DNA from: an uncultured Parabacteroides sp.
GTDB lineage: Bacteria > Bacteroidota > Bacteroidia > Bacteroidales > Tannerellaceae
Length of the DNA: 24,822 nucleotides
Reading direction: 5' to 3'
Assembly (NCBI GenBank): GCA_900547435.1
Contig: URGO01000025.1
Coordinates: 1 to 24,822, forward strand
Every line of letters starts with the position of its first letter. Within the stretch, counting starts at the first letter, position 1. Made by a program: the position numbers and the translations under genes. This document shows, in pieces, positions 6,374-13,893 of this stretch. The notes below the pieces were generated by a model. The model was not told the origin of the DNA. It made no database searches and saw nothing but the letters and a program-made list of their open reading frames with translations.

Positions 6374-6838
6374 ATGAAAAAAGAGAAATTTGAGAAAAAT
6401 ATTTCCATCAAGAATAAACGGGCTACATTTGATTATGAATTGCTCGACACGTTTACGGCAGGTATTGTATTGACCGGGACGGAAATCAAATCTATCCGAT
6501 TAGGAAAAGCCAGTCTGGTAGATACATTCTGTATTGTAGAAAAAGGCGAATTATGGGTAAAAAACATGTATATCGCCGAATATTTTTATGGAACGTATAA
6601 TAACCATAATGCACGCCGCGACCGAAAATTACTTCTCACCAAGAAAGAGCTCCGCAAAATTGCTTCGGCGGTTAAGGCTAGCGGATTCACAATCGTCCCA
6701 ACCCGATTATTCATCAATGAACGTGGCTTGGCAAAGGTTATCATTGCCATAGCACGCGGTAAAAAAGAATATGACAAACGGGATTCGATAAAAGACCGTG
6801 ATGACAAACGGGAAATGGCCCGTGCGTTTCAGCATTGA
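6374..6838 (+). CDS. smpB: SsrA-binding protein SmpB
   Basis: Binds tmRNA and delivers it to stalled ribosomes in trans-translation. The 154-residue product has the usual family length. Visible hallmarks are the N-terminal IKNKRATFDYELLDTFTAGI, the LTGTEIKSIRLGKASLVD segment of the OB-fold, MYIAEY, and the basic C-terminal tail GKKEYDKRDSIKDRDDKREM that enters the decoding centre. No ssrA (tmRNA) gene is seen beside it here. It follows the Yip1-family gene by 12 bp, which suggests a shared transcript. Confidence 0.96.
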   Translation: MKKEKFEKNISIKNKRATFDYELLDTFTAGIVLTGTEIKSIRLGKASLVDTFCIVEKGELWVKNMYIAEYFYGTYNNHNARRDRKLLLTKKELRKIASAVKASGFTIVPTRLFINERGLAKVIIAIARGKKEYDKRDSIKDRDDKREMARAFQH

Positions 6839-6848
6839 ATATAGAAAA

Positions 6849-6901
6849 CAAGTTGACAAGAAATTCACCTTGTATGCTTGTCAACTGAAGCCTTGTCAAC
6901 T
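6849..6901. repeat. Dispersed inverted repeat, copy 2, in the metH leader
   Basis: The left arm AGTTGACAAG (6851-6860) is perfectly complementary to two right arms, CTTGTCAACT at 6877-6886 and at 6892-6901. Only one of the two hairpins can form at a time, and the second ends 13 bp before the metH ATG. The same arms occur at 4015-4054. No cobalamin or SAM riboswitch is recognisable in this 76-bp gap. Confidence 0.6.
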
Positions 6902-6914
6902 AAAAAACAAATAT

Positions 6915-9900
6915 ATGGATAAAACAACATTTATCACGCTCTTGAAAGAACGCATCCTGGTTTTGGATGGCGGTATGGGGACGATGATTCAACGATATAA
7001 TTTGACAGAAGCCGATTATCGAGGTGATAAATACAAAGACTTTCCGGGAATGCTCAGAGGAAACAACGATTTGCTTTGTATTACCCGTCCGGATGTAATT
7101 GCCGCAATTCACCGGCAATATTTAGAGGCAGGTGCAGACATCTTCACCACCAATACCTTTAACGCCAATGCAATCTCGCTGGAAGATTACGGTATGACAG
7201 ACGAGGTACACGCCATTAATTGGGCGGGTGCACGCCTGGCACGTAATGTTGCGGATAGTTATATGGAAGAACATCCGGAAAGAAAGATTCTCGTAGCAGG
7301 TTCGGTAGGACCTACCAACAAGACCGCCTCAATGAGTCCGGATGTAAATAACCCTGCTTATCGGGCTGTAACTTACCAGGATTTATATCATGCATACAAA
7401 AAACAAATCGAAGCCTTGGTAGAAGGCGGCGTAGATATCATCCTTTTCGAAACCACTTTTGACACGTTGAATGTGAAGGCCGGATTGGAAGCGGCAGAAT
7501 GTGTCCTTTCCGAACAAGGGAAAGATCTGCCGGTAATGTTATCCCTAACACTTGCCGGGCAAGGTGGACGCACCTTATCCGGACAAACGCTTTCCGCTTT
7601 CGTCGCTTCGGTGATGCATACCAATATAGTAAGCATCGGGTTGAATTGTTCATTCGGTGCTAAAGACATGAAACCCTACTTGGAAGAACTGGCACGGATT
7701 GCGCCATACTATATCAGTGCTTATCCCAATGCGGGACTTCCCAACAGTTTCGGAGGATATGACGAGACTCCGGAAACAATGGCAGAACATGTAAGACCGT
7801 TCATCGAAGAAGGATTGGTAAATATTCTGGGCGGGTGTTGCGGAACCACTCCTGAACATATTGCTAAGTTTCCCGAATTAATAAAAGGAGCCAAACCGCA
7901 TGTGCCGGTCCACAAACCCAAAGGATTATTCCTGTCCGGATTGGAAATGCTGAAGTTAGACGATGCACAACCCTTGGCAGAAGGACATCGGTTTACGATT
8001 ATCGGAGAAAGATGCAATGTGGCAGGTTCACGTAAATTCCTCCGATTAATAAAAGAAAAGAATTATGAAGAGGCTTTATCGATTGCCCGCAAACAGATAG
8101 AAGATGGTGCGCAAATCATCGACATCAATATGGATGACGGCCTGCTGGACGCAGAGAAAGAAATGAGAATCTTTCTAAATCTGATAGCCTCCGAACCTGA
8201 TATCGCCCGTGTTCCGGTAATGATTGACTCTTCTAAATGGAATGTCATTGAACAGGGACTGATGTGCGTGCAAGGAAAAAGTATTGTCAATTCCATTTCC
8301 TTAAAAGAGGGAGAAGCTGCATTCCTCCATCATGCCAAACGCATCAAACAATTAGGAGCAGCAACCGTCGTTATGGCTTTTGATGAAAAAGGACAAGCAG
8401 ATACATTCAAACGGAAAATAGAAGTTTGCGGACGGGCTTACCAATTACTGAAAAGCATCGATTTTAATCCGGAAGATATCATCTTTGACCCGAATGTCCT
8501 TGCTGTCGCAACCGGGATAGAAGAACATGACCGCTACGCACTCGATTTCATCCGTTCAGTAGAATGGATCAAGAAAAATCTTCCCGGAGCAAAAGTAAGC
8601 GGTGGCATCAGTAACCTTTCTTTCTCGTTCCGAGGGAACAATTATGTACGCGAAGCCATGCATACTATCTTCCTTTATCATGCGATTCGAAAAGGGTTGG
8701 ATATGGGAATTGTAAACCCAGCATCTACCTTATTATATGAAGATATAAATCCGGAACTACGCACGTTGCTGGAAGACGTCATTCTTTATCGTAAAAAAGA
8801 CGCGGCAGAGAATCTGATTCAATGGACTATCGACAATACCCAATTCGCTTTACAAAAGAAAGAAACAGATACGACAGCCACTGATTCGCACCTATCTATA
8901 GAAGAACGTCTGGCTCAGTCGCTGATTAAAGGCATCGGGGACCATCTGGAAAGCGATCTGCATGAAGCCTTACAGAAATATCCTCATGCCGTGGATATTA
9001 TAGACGGCCCACTGATGAACGGGATGAACAGAGTCGGCGAATTGTTCGGTGCCGGAAAAATGTTCTTGCCGCAAGTAGTCAAAACGGCCAGAACCATGAA
9101 ACAAGCTGTAGCCATACTGCAACCAGCCATCGAAGCCGAGAAAAAAGCGGCCGGTTCTGCCCGTGCAGGGAAAATCGTTTTTGCTACGGTTAAAGGAGAC
9201 GTGCATGACATAGGGAAGAATATTGTTTCCATTGTTTTATCTTGCAATAATTACGAAGTAATTGACTTAGGCGTAATGGTTCCGGCGGAAACAATCATCG
9301 AGACGGTCAAACGGGAAAAACCGGATATCCTTTGCCTGTCAGGACTCATTACTCCTTCTTTGGAAGAGATGGTGCATGTTACCCAAGAAATGCAAAAAGC
9401 GGGATTGCATATTCCGATAATGATTGGCGGCGCGACAACCTCCAAGTTACACACGGCATTAAAGATAGCTCCTCATTATGATTATCCGGTAATTCATGTC
9501 ACAGACGCTTCCCAAAATCCGCTGATTGCGGCTAAACTGCTGAATACCTCTACACGGGAGGCTTATATCGAAGAGCTGAGACGTGAATACCAATCTCTTC
9601 GCAATGCCGTGGAGAAATGGAATGAGGTGTTAGTTCCACTGGAAGAGGCCCGCCGGAAAAGAACGGACATAGATTGGACACATTATAATCCGATAAAGCC
9701 CAGGAAGATGGGAGTACATTGTCTTTCTTCTATTGAGATCGGAGAGGTTATACCTTATATCCATTGGAACTTTTTCTTCCATGCCTGGAAGTTGGACGGA
9801 AAATACGAAGGAATAGCCCAAGTACATGGCTGTGATGCTTGCAGAGCGGCTTGGATAGCTGATTTCCCGGAAGAGCAACGGGTAAAAGCAGCCGAGGCAA

Positions 9901-10622
9901 TGCAGCTTTATAAAGATGCCAACCGGCTTTTGCTCCAATTACAGGATTTAGGTGCCGAATATTGCAAGGCTGTTTTTGGTTTCTTCCCGGCTACCAGCAT
10001 AGGTGATAATATACAGATAGGAGAAGTCCTTTTGCCTTTATTGCGCCAGCAGGCTCAACACGACGGTCCTTATAAATGTTTGGCGGATTACATCATGCCG
10101 CAAATGGAGGGACGAACCGATTATATAGGAGTCTTTGCCGTCACGGGAGGTTCTGGGTATGAATATCTGAAAGAAAAATTCGAAAAAGAGGGTGATACCT
10201 ATCGGGCAATGCTACTCCAGACTCTTACCGATCGCCTTGCCGAAGCCACGGCTGAATATCTTCACCGGAAAGTCCGGACAGACTATTGGGGATATGCACC
10301 TGATGAGAATCTGACAACAGAAGATTTGTTCCGTGCAAAATATTCCGGTATACGTCCGGCTGTCGGGTATCCATCTTTGCCGGATCAGTTGCTCAATAAA
10401 GAATTGGATAAGTTGTTGGATTTCTCACAAATTGGAATCCGGCTGACAGAAAACGGAGCCATGCTCCCGACGGCCTCGGTCAGTGGATTGTTTATCGCCC
10501 ATCCGCAAAGCGATTACTTCATGGTGGGACATATAGACGAAGAACAACTTCAGGACTACGCTACCCGTCGCGGATTGTCGGACTCAATGGTCCGGAAAGT
10601 CCTAAGCAAGAATATAAAATAA
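6915..10622 (+). CDS. metH: Cobalamin-dependent methionine synthase
   Basis: Transfers a methyl group from 5-methyltetrahydrofolate to homocysteine through enzyme-bound cobalamin, giving methionine. The 1235-residue product matches the full four-module length (E. coli MetH has 1227). The homocysteine domain (about 1-325) has the zinc ligands Cys245 (GLNCSFGA), Cys308 and Cys309 (GGCCGTT). The pterin-binding domain is at about 350-640. The cap and cobalamin domain has DVHDIGKN with His764 as the lower cobalt ligand. The C-terminal activation domain (about 900-1235) includes the RPAVGYPSLPD S-adenosylmethionine motif. The ATG at 6915 starts MDKTTFITLLKERILVLDGGMGT; the upstream in-frame ATG at 6798 lies inside smpB and is rejected. 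All modules are intact. Confidence 0.97.
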   Translation: MDKTTFITLLKERILVLDGGMGTMIQRYNLTEADYRGDKYKDFPGMLRGNNDLLCITRPDVIAAIHRQYLEAGADIFTTNTFNANAISLEDYGMTDEVHAINWAGARLARNVADSYMEEHPERKILVAGSVGPTNKTASMSPDVNNPAYRAVTYQDLYHAYKKQIEALVEGGVDIILFETTFDTLNVKAGLEAAECVLSEQGKDLPVMLSLTLAGQGGRTLSGQTLSAFVASVMHTNIVSIGLNCSFGAKDMKPYLEELARIAPYYISAYPNAGLPNSFGGYDETPETMAEHVRPFIEEGLVNILGGCCGTTPEHIAKFPELIKGAKPHVPVHKPKGLFLSGLEMLKLDDAQPLAEGHRFTIIGERCNVAGSRKFLRLIKEKNYEEALSIARKQIEDGAQIIDINMDDGLLDAEKEMRIFLNLIASEPDIARVPVMIDSSKWNVIEQGLMCVQGKSIVNSISLKEGEAAFLHHAKRIKQLGAATVVMAFDEKGQADTFKRKIEVCGRAYQLLKSIDFNPEDIIFDPNVLAVATGIEEHDRYALDFIRSVEWIKKNLPGAKVSGGISNLSFSFRGNNYVREAMHTIFLYHAIRKGLDMGIVNPASTLLYEDINPELRTLLEDVILYRKKDAAENLIQWTIDNTQFALQKKETDTTATDSHLSIEERLAQSLIKGIGDHLESDLHEALQKYPHAVDIIDGPLMNGMNRVGELFGAGKMFLPQVVKTARTMKQAVAILQPAIEAEKKAAGSARAGKIVFATVKGDVHDIGKNIVSIVLSCNNYEVIDLGVMVPAETIIETVKREKPDILCLSGLITPSLEEMVHVTQEMQKAGLHIPIMIGGATTSKLHTALKIAPHYDYPVIHVTDASQNPLIAAKLLNTSTREAYIEELRREYQSLRNAVEKWNEVLVPLEEARRKRTDIDWTHYNPIKPRKMGVHCLSSIEIGEVIPYIHWNFFFHAWKLDGKYEGIAQVHGCDACRAAWIADFPEEQRVKAAEAMQLYKDANRLLLQLQDLGAEYCKAVFGFFPATSIGDNIQIGEVLLPLLRQQAQHDGPYKCLADYIMPQMEGRTDYIGVFAVTGGSGYEYLKEKFEKEGDTYRAMLLQTLTDRLAEATAEYLHRKVRTDYWGYAPDENLTTEDLFRAKYSGIRPAVGYPSLPDQLLNKELDKLLDFSQIGIRLTENGAMLPTASVSGLFIAHPQSDYFMVGHIDEEQLQDYATRRGLSDSMVRKVLSKNIK

Positions 10623-10640
10623 CCATACTTGCTTTTCCTC

Positions 10641-10705
10641 AAAAGGGTGCATCCTTTTTTCCAGAAGGGTGCACCCTTTTTTTGTAAAGCAGCCGTGCTT
10701 TTTTT
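10641..10705 (+). terminator. Probable metH terminator region
   Basis: The palindromic units double as terminator-like hairpins. AAAAGGG/TCCTTTT (10641-10658), AAGGG/CCCTT (10665-10678) followed by T's, and AAAGCA/TGCTTT (10686-10701) followed by T's all point in the metH direction. Because the units are symmetric they could also act on the opposing transporter transcript. Confidence 0.55.
10642..10701. repeat. 22-bp-period palindromic array A (three units)
   Basis: Three 16-bp near-palindromes sit exactly 22 bp centre to centre: AAAGGGTGCATCCTTT (10642-10657), AGAAGGGTGCACCCTT (starting 10663, phased unit 10664-10679) and AAAGCAGCCGTGCTTT (10686-10701). Each keeps AAG near the left end and CTT near the right end. 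A more degenerate unit may lie in phase at 10620-10635, overlapping the metH stop. Each unit can form a hairpin with a tetraloop. The array lies between convergent metH and the transporter gene and could also end transcription. Array B at 20744-20803 has the same core and period. Confidence 0.8.
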
Positions 10706-10712
10706 CAACCTA

Positions 10713-11960
10713 TCATTTGATTTTCAACAAAGGCAAAACAAGGAAAAGCGGAATACAGCAGACCATTACCCAAACAAAGAAAAGCTGATAACCGAGCCAT
10801 TCCTGAATCCATCCGGAGAACATGCCGGGAAGCATCATACCCAGCGCCATAAATCCGGTACTGATGGCATAGTGAGATGTCTTATATTTTCCTTCGGAAA
10901 AAAGCATCAGGTACATGGTATAAGCCGTGAACCCGAAACCATAGCCAAATTGTTCGACAGCTACGCAGGCATTTATCACCCAAAAGTGCTGCGGTTGCAG
11001 GCAGGCCATATACAAATAGACCAGGTTGGGCAAAGAAATGGCCCACGCCATCGGCCACATCCAGCGTTTTAAGCCTTGACGCGAAATAGCGATTCCACCT
11101 AAAATACCTCCCAATACCAGCGCGATCCCCCCCACGTTCCCGTAAACAAACCCGACTTGTCCCGTACTCAATCCTAAACCTCCTTGTTCCGGACTATCCA
11201 ACAGGAAAGGCGAAGCCAGCTTAACCAATTGGGATTCGCCCAACCGATAAGTCAACATGAACAATAATGCCGGAATGATTCCCTTTTTAGTAAAAAAGCT
11301 ATAGAAAGTCAGCAAAAATTCACGCCAAATAGTCCGTACAGTACCCCCCATACGCCGTTCGTCTGATACCGGATTCGGCAAAACAGAGTGATGCCAAAGC
11401 GATAAAGCGATAAACAATCCCGCCAAGATAAAAAAGACCAAACTCCAGGACATAGGGATATTTCCGGTCTGCTGCTCCAAAAATCCGGCAATCATCACCA
11501 ATAATCCCTGCCCTGTAATCATCGCCACGCGGTAAAAGGTATTTCGAATACCTATAAAAAAGGCCTGCTTTTCTTCGTTAAGTCCGAGCATATAAAAACC
11601 GTCCGCCGCAATGTCATGCGTAGCCGACCCGAATGCCATCAACCAAAAGAAAGCAAGCGTAGCCTGAAAATAGAAATCGCCCGGAAGCACAAAGGCTATT
11701 CCTGCCATGCCTCCGCCTATCAGCAGCTGCATCGCGACAATCCACCAGCGTTTGGTCCGTACCAAATCGACAAACGGACTCCACAAGGGCTTGATTACCC
11801 ACGGAAAATAGAGCCAGCTCGTATAAAGAGCTATCTCCGCATTCGACACTTCCAACCGCTTGTATAAAATAACCGAAAGCGTCATAACTGCCACATAAGG
11901 TAATCCTTCCGCAAAATAAAGCGTCGGAATCCAACACCAAGGATTTTTTTCTGTTTTCAT
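10713..11960 (-). CDS. AmpG-like major facilitator transporter
   Basis: A 415-residue inner-membrane protein with about twelve hydrophobic segments, of the major facilitator superfamily. The N-terminal pattern (PTLYFAEGLPYVAVMTLSVI, YTSWLYFPWVIKPLWSPFVD, FGSATHDIAADGFYM) matches the AmpG-like branch, whose best-known member imports muropeptides for cell-wall recycling. The substrate here cannot be told from sequence. The start overlaps the stop of the upstream nitrilase-family gene by 4 bp (ATGA type), so the two are translationally coupled. The stop at 10713 abuts palindromic array A. The superfamily call is firm; AmpG-like is probable. Confidence 0.85.
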   Translation of the reverse strand: MKTEKNPWCWIPTLYFAEGLPYVAVMTLSVILYKRLEVSNAEIALYTSWLYFPWVIKPLWSPFVDLVRTKRWWIVAMQLLIGGGMAGIAFVLPGDFYFQATLAFFWLMAFGSATHDIAADGFYMLGLNEEKQAFFIGIRNTFYRVAMITGQGLLVMIAGFLEQQTGNIPMSWSLVFFILAGLFIALSLWHHSVLPNPVSDERRMGGTVRTIWREFLLTFYSFFTKKGIIPALLFMLTYRLGESQLVKLASPFLLDSPEQGGLGLSTGQVGFVYGNVGGIALVLGGILGGIAISRQGLKRWMWPMAWAISLPNLVYLYMACLQPQHFWVINACVAVEQFGYGFGFTAYTMYLMLFSEGKYKTSHYAISTGFMALGMMLPGMFSGWIQEWLGYQLFFVWVMVCCIPLFLVLPLLKIK

Positions 11961-12742
11961 AAACTTAATTCAAATTCGTCCGCGTCTTTCCAGACCGGAA
12001 ATTTCATGCGGAAAGATTCTTGCTCGGAAGCAGAAAGGGTGCACGTAAGAATAACCTCCTCGTGATCCGCTGCATCTGCCATCTTTTTCCCTTTCGGCGA
12101 GAAAAGCACGGAATCGCCCCGATAGCGGAAGCCCTTCCCATCGATGCCCGTCCGATTCACGCCGCACACATAGGCTTGGTTCTCCAAAGCCCTGGCCAAC
12201 AAAAGCGGTTGCCACGCCGCTGCACGCGCTTCCGGCCAATTGGCCATGTAAATCAACAAGTCATATTCACAATTCAGATTACGGCTCCATACCGGAAAGC
12301 GCAGGTCGTAACAGATTTGCAGGCAGATATTCCAACCCAAATAAGGGATGATTATCCGTCGGCTTCCCGGCGTATAGGATTTATCTTCTCCGGCCATACG
12401 GAAAAGATGACGCTTATCATAATAAAATGTCTCGCCAGAAGGAGTAACCAAGAAAGCACGGTTATAGAAATGTCCCTCCTCTTGGACAATAAAACTCCCA
12501 GAAATCGCAAACCCGAACGTTTCAGCCCAACGTCTCACAGTCCGGATTGTCTCGCCGTCAGGAGCATCCGCCAATCGTTCTGGAGCCATCGAGAATCCGG
12601 TGGTAAACATTTCCGGAAGGACAGCCAAATCCGTTTGATTTATCAAACTACCCAGTCGTTCTTCCTGTCTGGTCAGATTTGCCCTACGGTTTTCCCAGAT
12701 GATAGGCGCCTGTATCAAACTAACTCGTATATCAGCTCTCAT
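11957..12742 (-). CDS. Nitrilase-family amidohydrolase (YafV/omega-amidase-like)
   Basis: A 261-residue carbon-nitrogen hydrolase. The catalytic triad is visible as Glu44 (LAVLPEMFTTGF), Lys110 (YYDKRHLF) and Cys144 (LQICYDLRFPVW). CYDLRFP and the length fit the YafV/Nit2 branch, which hydrolyses omega-amides such as alpha-ketoglutaramate from transaminase reactions. Substrate is inferred from family only. The ATG at 12742 begins MRADIRVSLIQAP. A longer in-frame start at 12796 would run through the terminator-like hairpin and overlap the upstream gene, so it is rejected. The gene is coupled to the transporter gene by a 4-bp overlap. Confidence 0.9.
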   Translation of the reverse strand: MRADIRVSLIQAPIIWENRRANLTRQEERLGSLINQTDLAVLPEMFTTGFSMAPERLADAPDGETIRTVRRWAETFGFAISGSFIVQEEGHFYNRAFLVTPSGETFYYDKRHLFRMAGEDKSYTPGSRRIIIPYLGWNICLQICYDLRFPVWSRNLNCEYDLLIYMANWPEARAAAWQPLLLARALENQAYVCGVNRTGIDGKGFRYRGDSVLFSPKGKKMADAADHEEVILTCTLSASEQESFRMKFPVWKDADEFELSL

Positions 12743-12758
12743 GTTTTTTAAATAAAAG

Positions 12759-12780
12759 AAACAAGGCAAAAGCCTTGTTT
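12759..12780 (-). terminator. Hairpin between acyltransferase and amidase genes
   Basis: A perfect 9-bp stem (AAACAAGGC/GCCTTGTTT) with a 4-nt loop is followed on the minus strand by CTTTTATTT. It begins 6 bp past the acyltransferase stop. No promoter box was found between it and the amidase gene, so it may attenuate rather than stop transcription. Confidence 0.6.
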
Positions 12781-12785
12781 CCTGT

Positions 12786-13331
12786 TTATGATGCAAAATT
12801 CTCCGGATGCCGTGCGGTTATACCCGCATAACGGCTACGAATATCAGCGATATCCCGGTCAGCATCTCCGGTCGGATGGAATACCCCCATCATTCCCACC
12901 TCTTTCTTTCCATAATCAATATAAGCAAGCAGGATAGGCACTTCGGCTTTTAGGGCAATATAATAAAATCCCCGCTTCCATTCCTCAGTATGTTTACGAG
13001 TTCCTTCGGGTGTGATAGCCACTTGAAAACGTGCATTCTGACGAAACATCCCGGCTACCTGGTCGGTCATCGACGTATGTTTGCTCCGCTCCACCGGAAT
13101 CCCACCCATACTCTTGAACAACAAATTGAAAGGAAAGAAAAACCAGGACTTCTTCATCAAGAATCCGGCTGTAAGCCCGATAGAGGTATAAAACAATTTG
13201 CCAATGACGAAATCCCAGTTGCTGGTATGTGGCGCAACACAGATGACACACTTCGGCATCTCAACGCCTTCAACCGAAGCCGCTTTCCATCCGGCAAGTT
13301 TTAGTAGCATTCTGCTGATTGCACGCTTCAT
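12786..13331 (-). CDS. PlsC-like lysophospholipid acyltransferase
   Basis: A 181-residue acyltransferase of the glycerophospholipid (PlsC/LPLAT) superfamily. The HX4D catalytic motif is APHTSNWD with His35 and Asp40. The second block is GGIPVERSK (residues 76-84), and the third is ITPEGTR with Glu109-Gly-Thr. It is shorter than classical PlsC (about 240) and fits the compact Bacteroidetes type, so the acyl acceptor is uncertain. The N-terminus is hydrophobic and probably peripheral to the inner membrane. Its start overlaps the stop of the upstream 97-residue gene by 4 bp, indicating an operon. Confidence 0.9.
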   Translation of the reverse strand: MKRAISRMLLKLAGWKAASVEGVEMPKCVICVAPHTSNWDFVIGKLFYTSIGLTAGFLMKKSWFFFPFNLLFKSMGGIPVERSKHTSMTDQVAGMFRQNARFQVAITPEGTRKHTEEWKRGFYYIALKAEVPILLAYIDYGKKEVGMMGVFHPTGDADRDIADIRSRYAGITARHPENFAS

Positions 13332-13621
13332 GATTGTTGCTTATTCAATTCGCCGATTTCCGCCGCAATTGCATTGACTTCTTCCTGCAAATCACTTTTC
13401 AGTTTTTTGTAATAAGCCTTGACCAAAGCCGGATTGTCTTTCCCATCCGGATGCCCGATGCGACAGATAAAGCTTTCTTGCATATCCAAGATACGCGTCA
13501 TAACTTGGTCTGCTTTTTCTTTATCGGCATCCGGTATATACAATGAACAGAACAATGCTTCCGCAAACAGTTCGCCAGCCACATCAGCGACTTCCTTTTT
13601 CAAAATTCTTCTTTTAGCCAT
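13328..13621 (-). CDS. Small conserved hypothetical protein
   Basis: A 97-residue soluble protein that I do not recognise beyond having the look of a conserved Bacteroidales hypothetical. It is helix-rich, starts MAKRRILKKEVADVAGELFA and has a single Cys pair region (ALFCSLY and SFICRIGHP). The C-terminal third (YYKKLKSDLQEEVNAIAAEI) has a coiled-coil-like heptad pattern. It is the first gene of the minus-strand cluster and overlaps the acyltransferase start by 4 bp. A promoter -7 box lies at 13647-13654. No function is assigned. Confidence 0.8.
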   Translation of the reverse strand: MAKRRILKKEVADVAGELFAEALFCSLYIPDADKEKADQVMTRILDMQESFICRIGHPDGKDNPALVKAYYKKLKSDLQEEVNAIAAEIGELNKQQS

Positions 13622-13646
13622 AATTGTTTTCTTTTAGAAATATCCA

Positions 13647-13654
13647 CAAAACTA
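13647..13654 (-). promoter_or_regulatory. Promoter -7 box of minus-strand acyltransferase cluster
   Basis: Read on the minus strand this is TAGTTTTG, an exact TAnnTTTG match 26 bp before the start codon. The corresponding -33 region is weak. The 21-bp repeat array lies immediately upstream. Confidence 0.5.
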
Positions 13655-13683
13655 CAAATAAATGCTTGTAATCCGAAAATTGT

Positions 13684-13756
13684 CGGTTATTTTTCCGAAA
13701 ATAACCGTTATTTCACTAAAAAATCCGGTCATTTTTTGCAAAACAACGGTTATTTT
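13684..13756. repeat. 21-bp-period tandem array C
   Basis: The motif GTTA/GTCA recurs at 13686, 13707, 13728 and 13749, exactly 21 bp apart, inside the repeating pattern CGGTTATTTT then A-rich sequence. The first unit is a perfect 10-bp inverted repeat, CGGTTATTTT (13684-13693) with AAAATAACCG (13698-13707); later units are degenerate palindromes in the same phase. Both strands read as open frames across it only because 21 is divisible by three, giving seven-residue peptide repeats. It lies between two divergent promoters (13647-13654 minus and 13854-13861 plus). Confidence 0.8.
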
Positions 13757-13853
13757 GACTCGTTTCTCCCCCGAGAACAAACGCAGAAAAAGCCGGACAA
13801 ACATTTTACGAATAAATTCAAAACAGCTTCTTAGAAAAAAGCACAAAAAATAC

Positions 13854-13861
13854 TATCTTTG
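13854..13861 (+). promoter_or_regulatory. Glycogen synthase promoter -7 box
   Basis: TATCTTTG is an exact -7 match 32 bp before the start codon. AAAACAGCTTCTTAGA (13820-13835), nearly identical to a motif upstream of the ECF sigma promoter, ends 18 bp before it. Confidence 0.65.
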
Positions 13862-13893
13862 TAGCCGAAAATCAGATATTAAAAACCAATAGA

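Noticed and set aside
6839..6914. Cobalamin or SAM riboswitch upstream of metH
   Set aside because: The gap is only 76 bp and is filled by the CTTGTCAAC repeats; no B12-box or SAM-aptamer signature is visible.
6798..6914. Longer N-terminus for metH starting at 6798
   Set aside because: It would begin inside smpB and pass through the repeat region; the family N-terminus starts at 6915.
10642..10701. CRISPR array
   Set aside because: Units are 16-bp palindromes with about 6 bp between them and no variable spacers or cas genes; the spacing is far too short.
12020..12751. Long plus-strand ORF (243 codons) opposite the amidase gene
   Set aside because: It is antisense to a gene with an intact catalytic triad, has no recognisable domain or promoter, and its composition follows from the codon pattern of the real gene.
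13652..13892. Overlapping ORFs on both strands in the glycogen synthase upstream region with seven-residue peptide repeats
   Set aside because: The repeats are a by-product of the 21-bp DNA period (divisible by three). Both strands are open, there are promoter boxes inside the frames, and neither has protein-like features outside the repeats.
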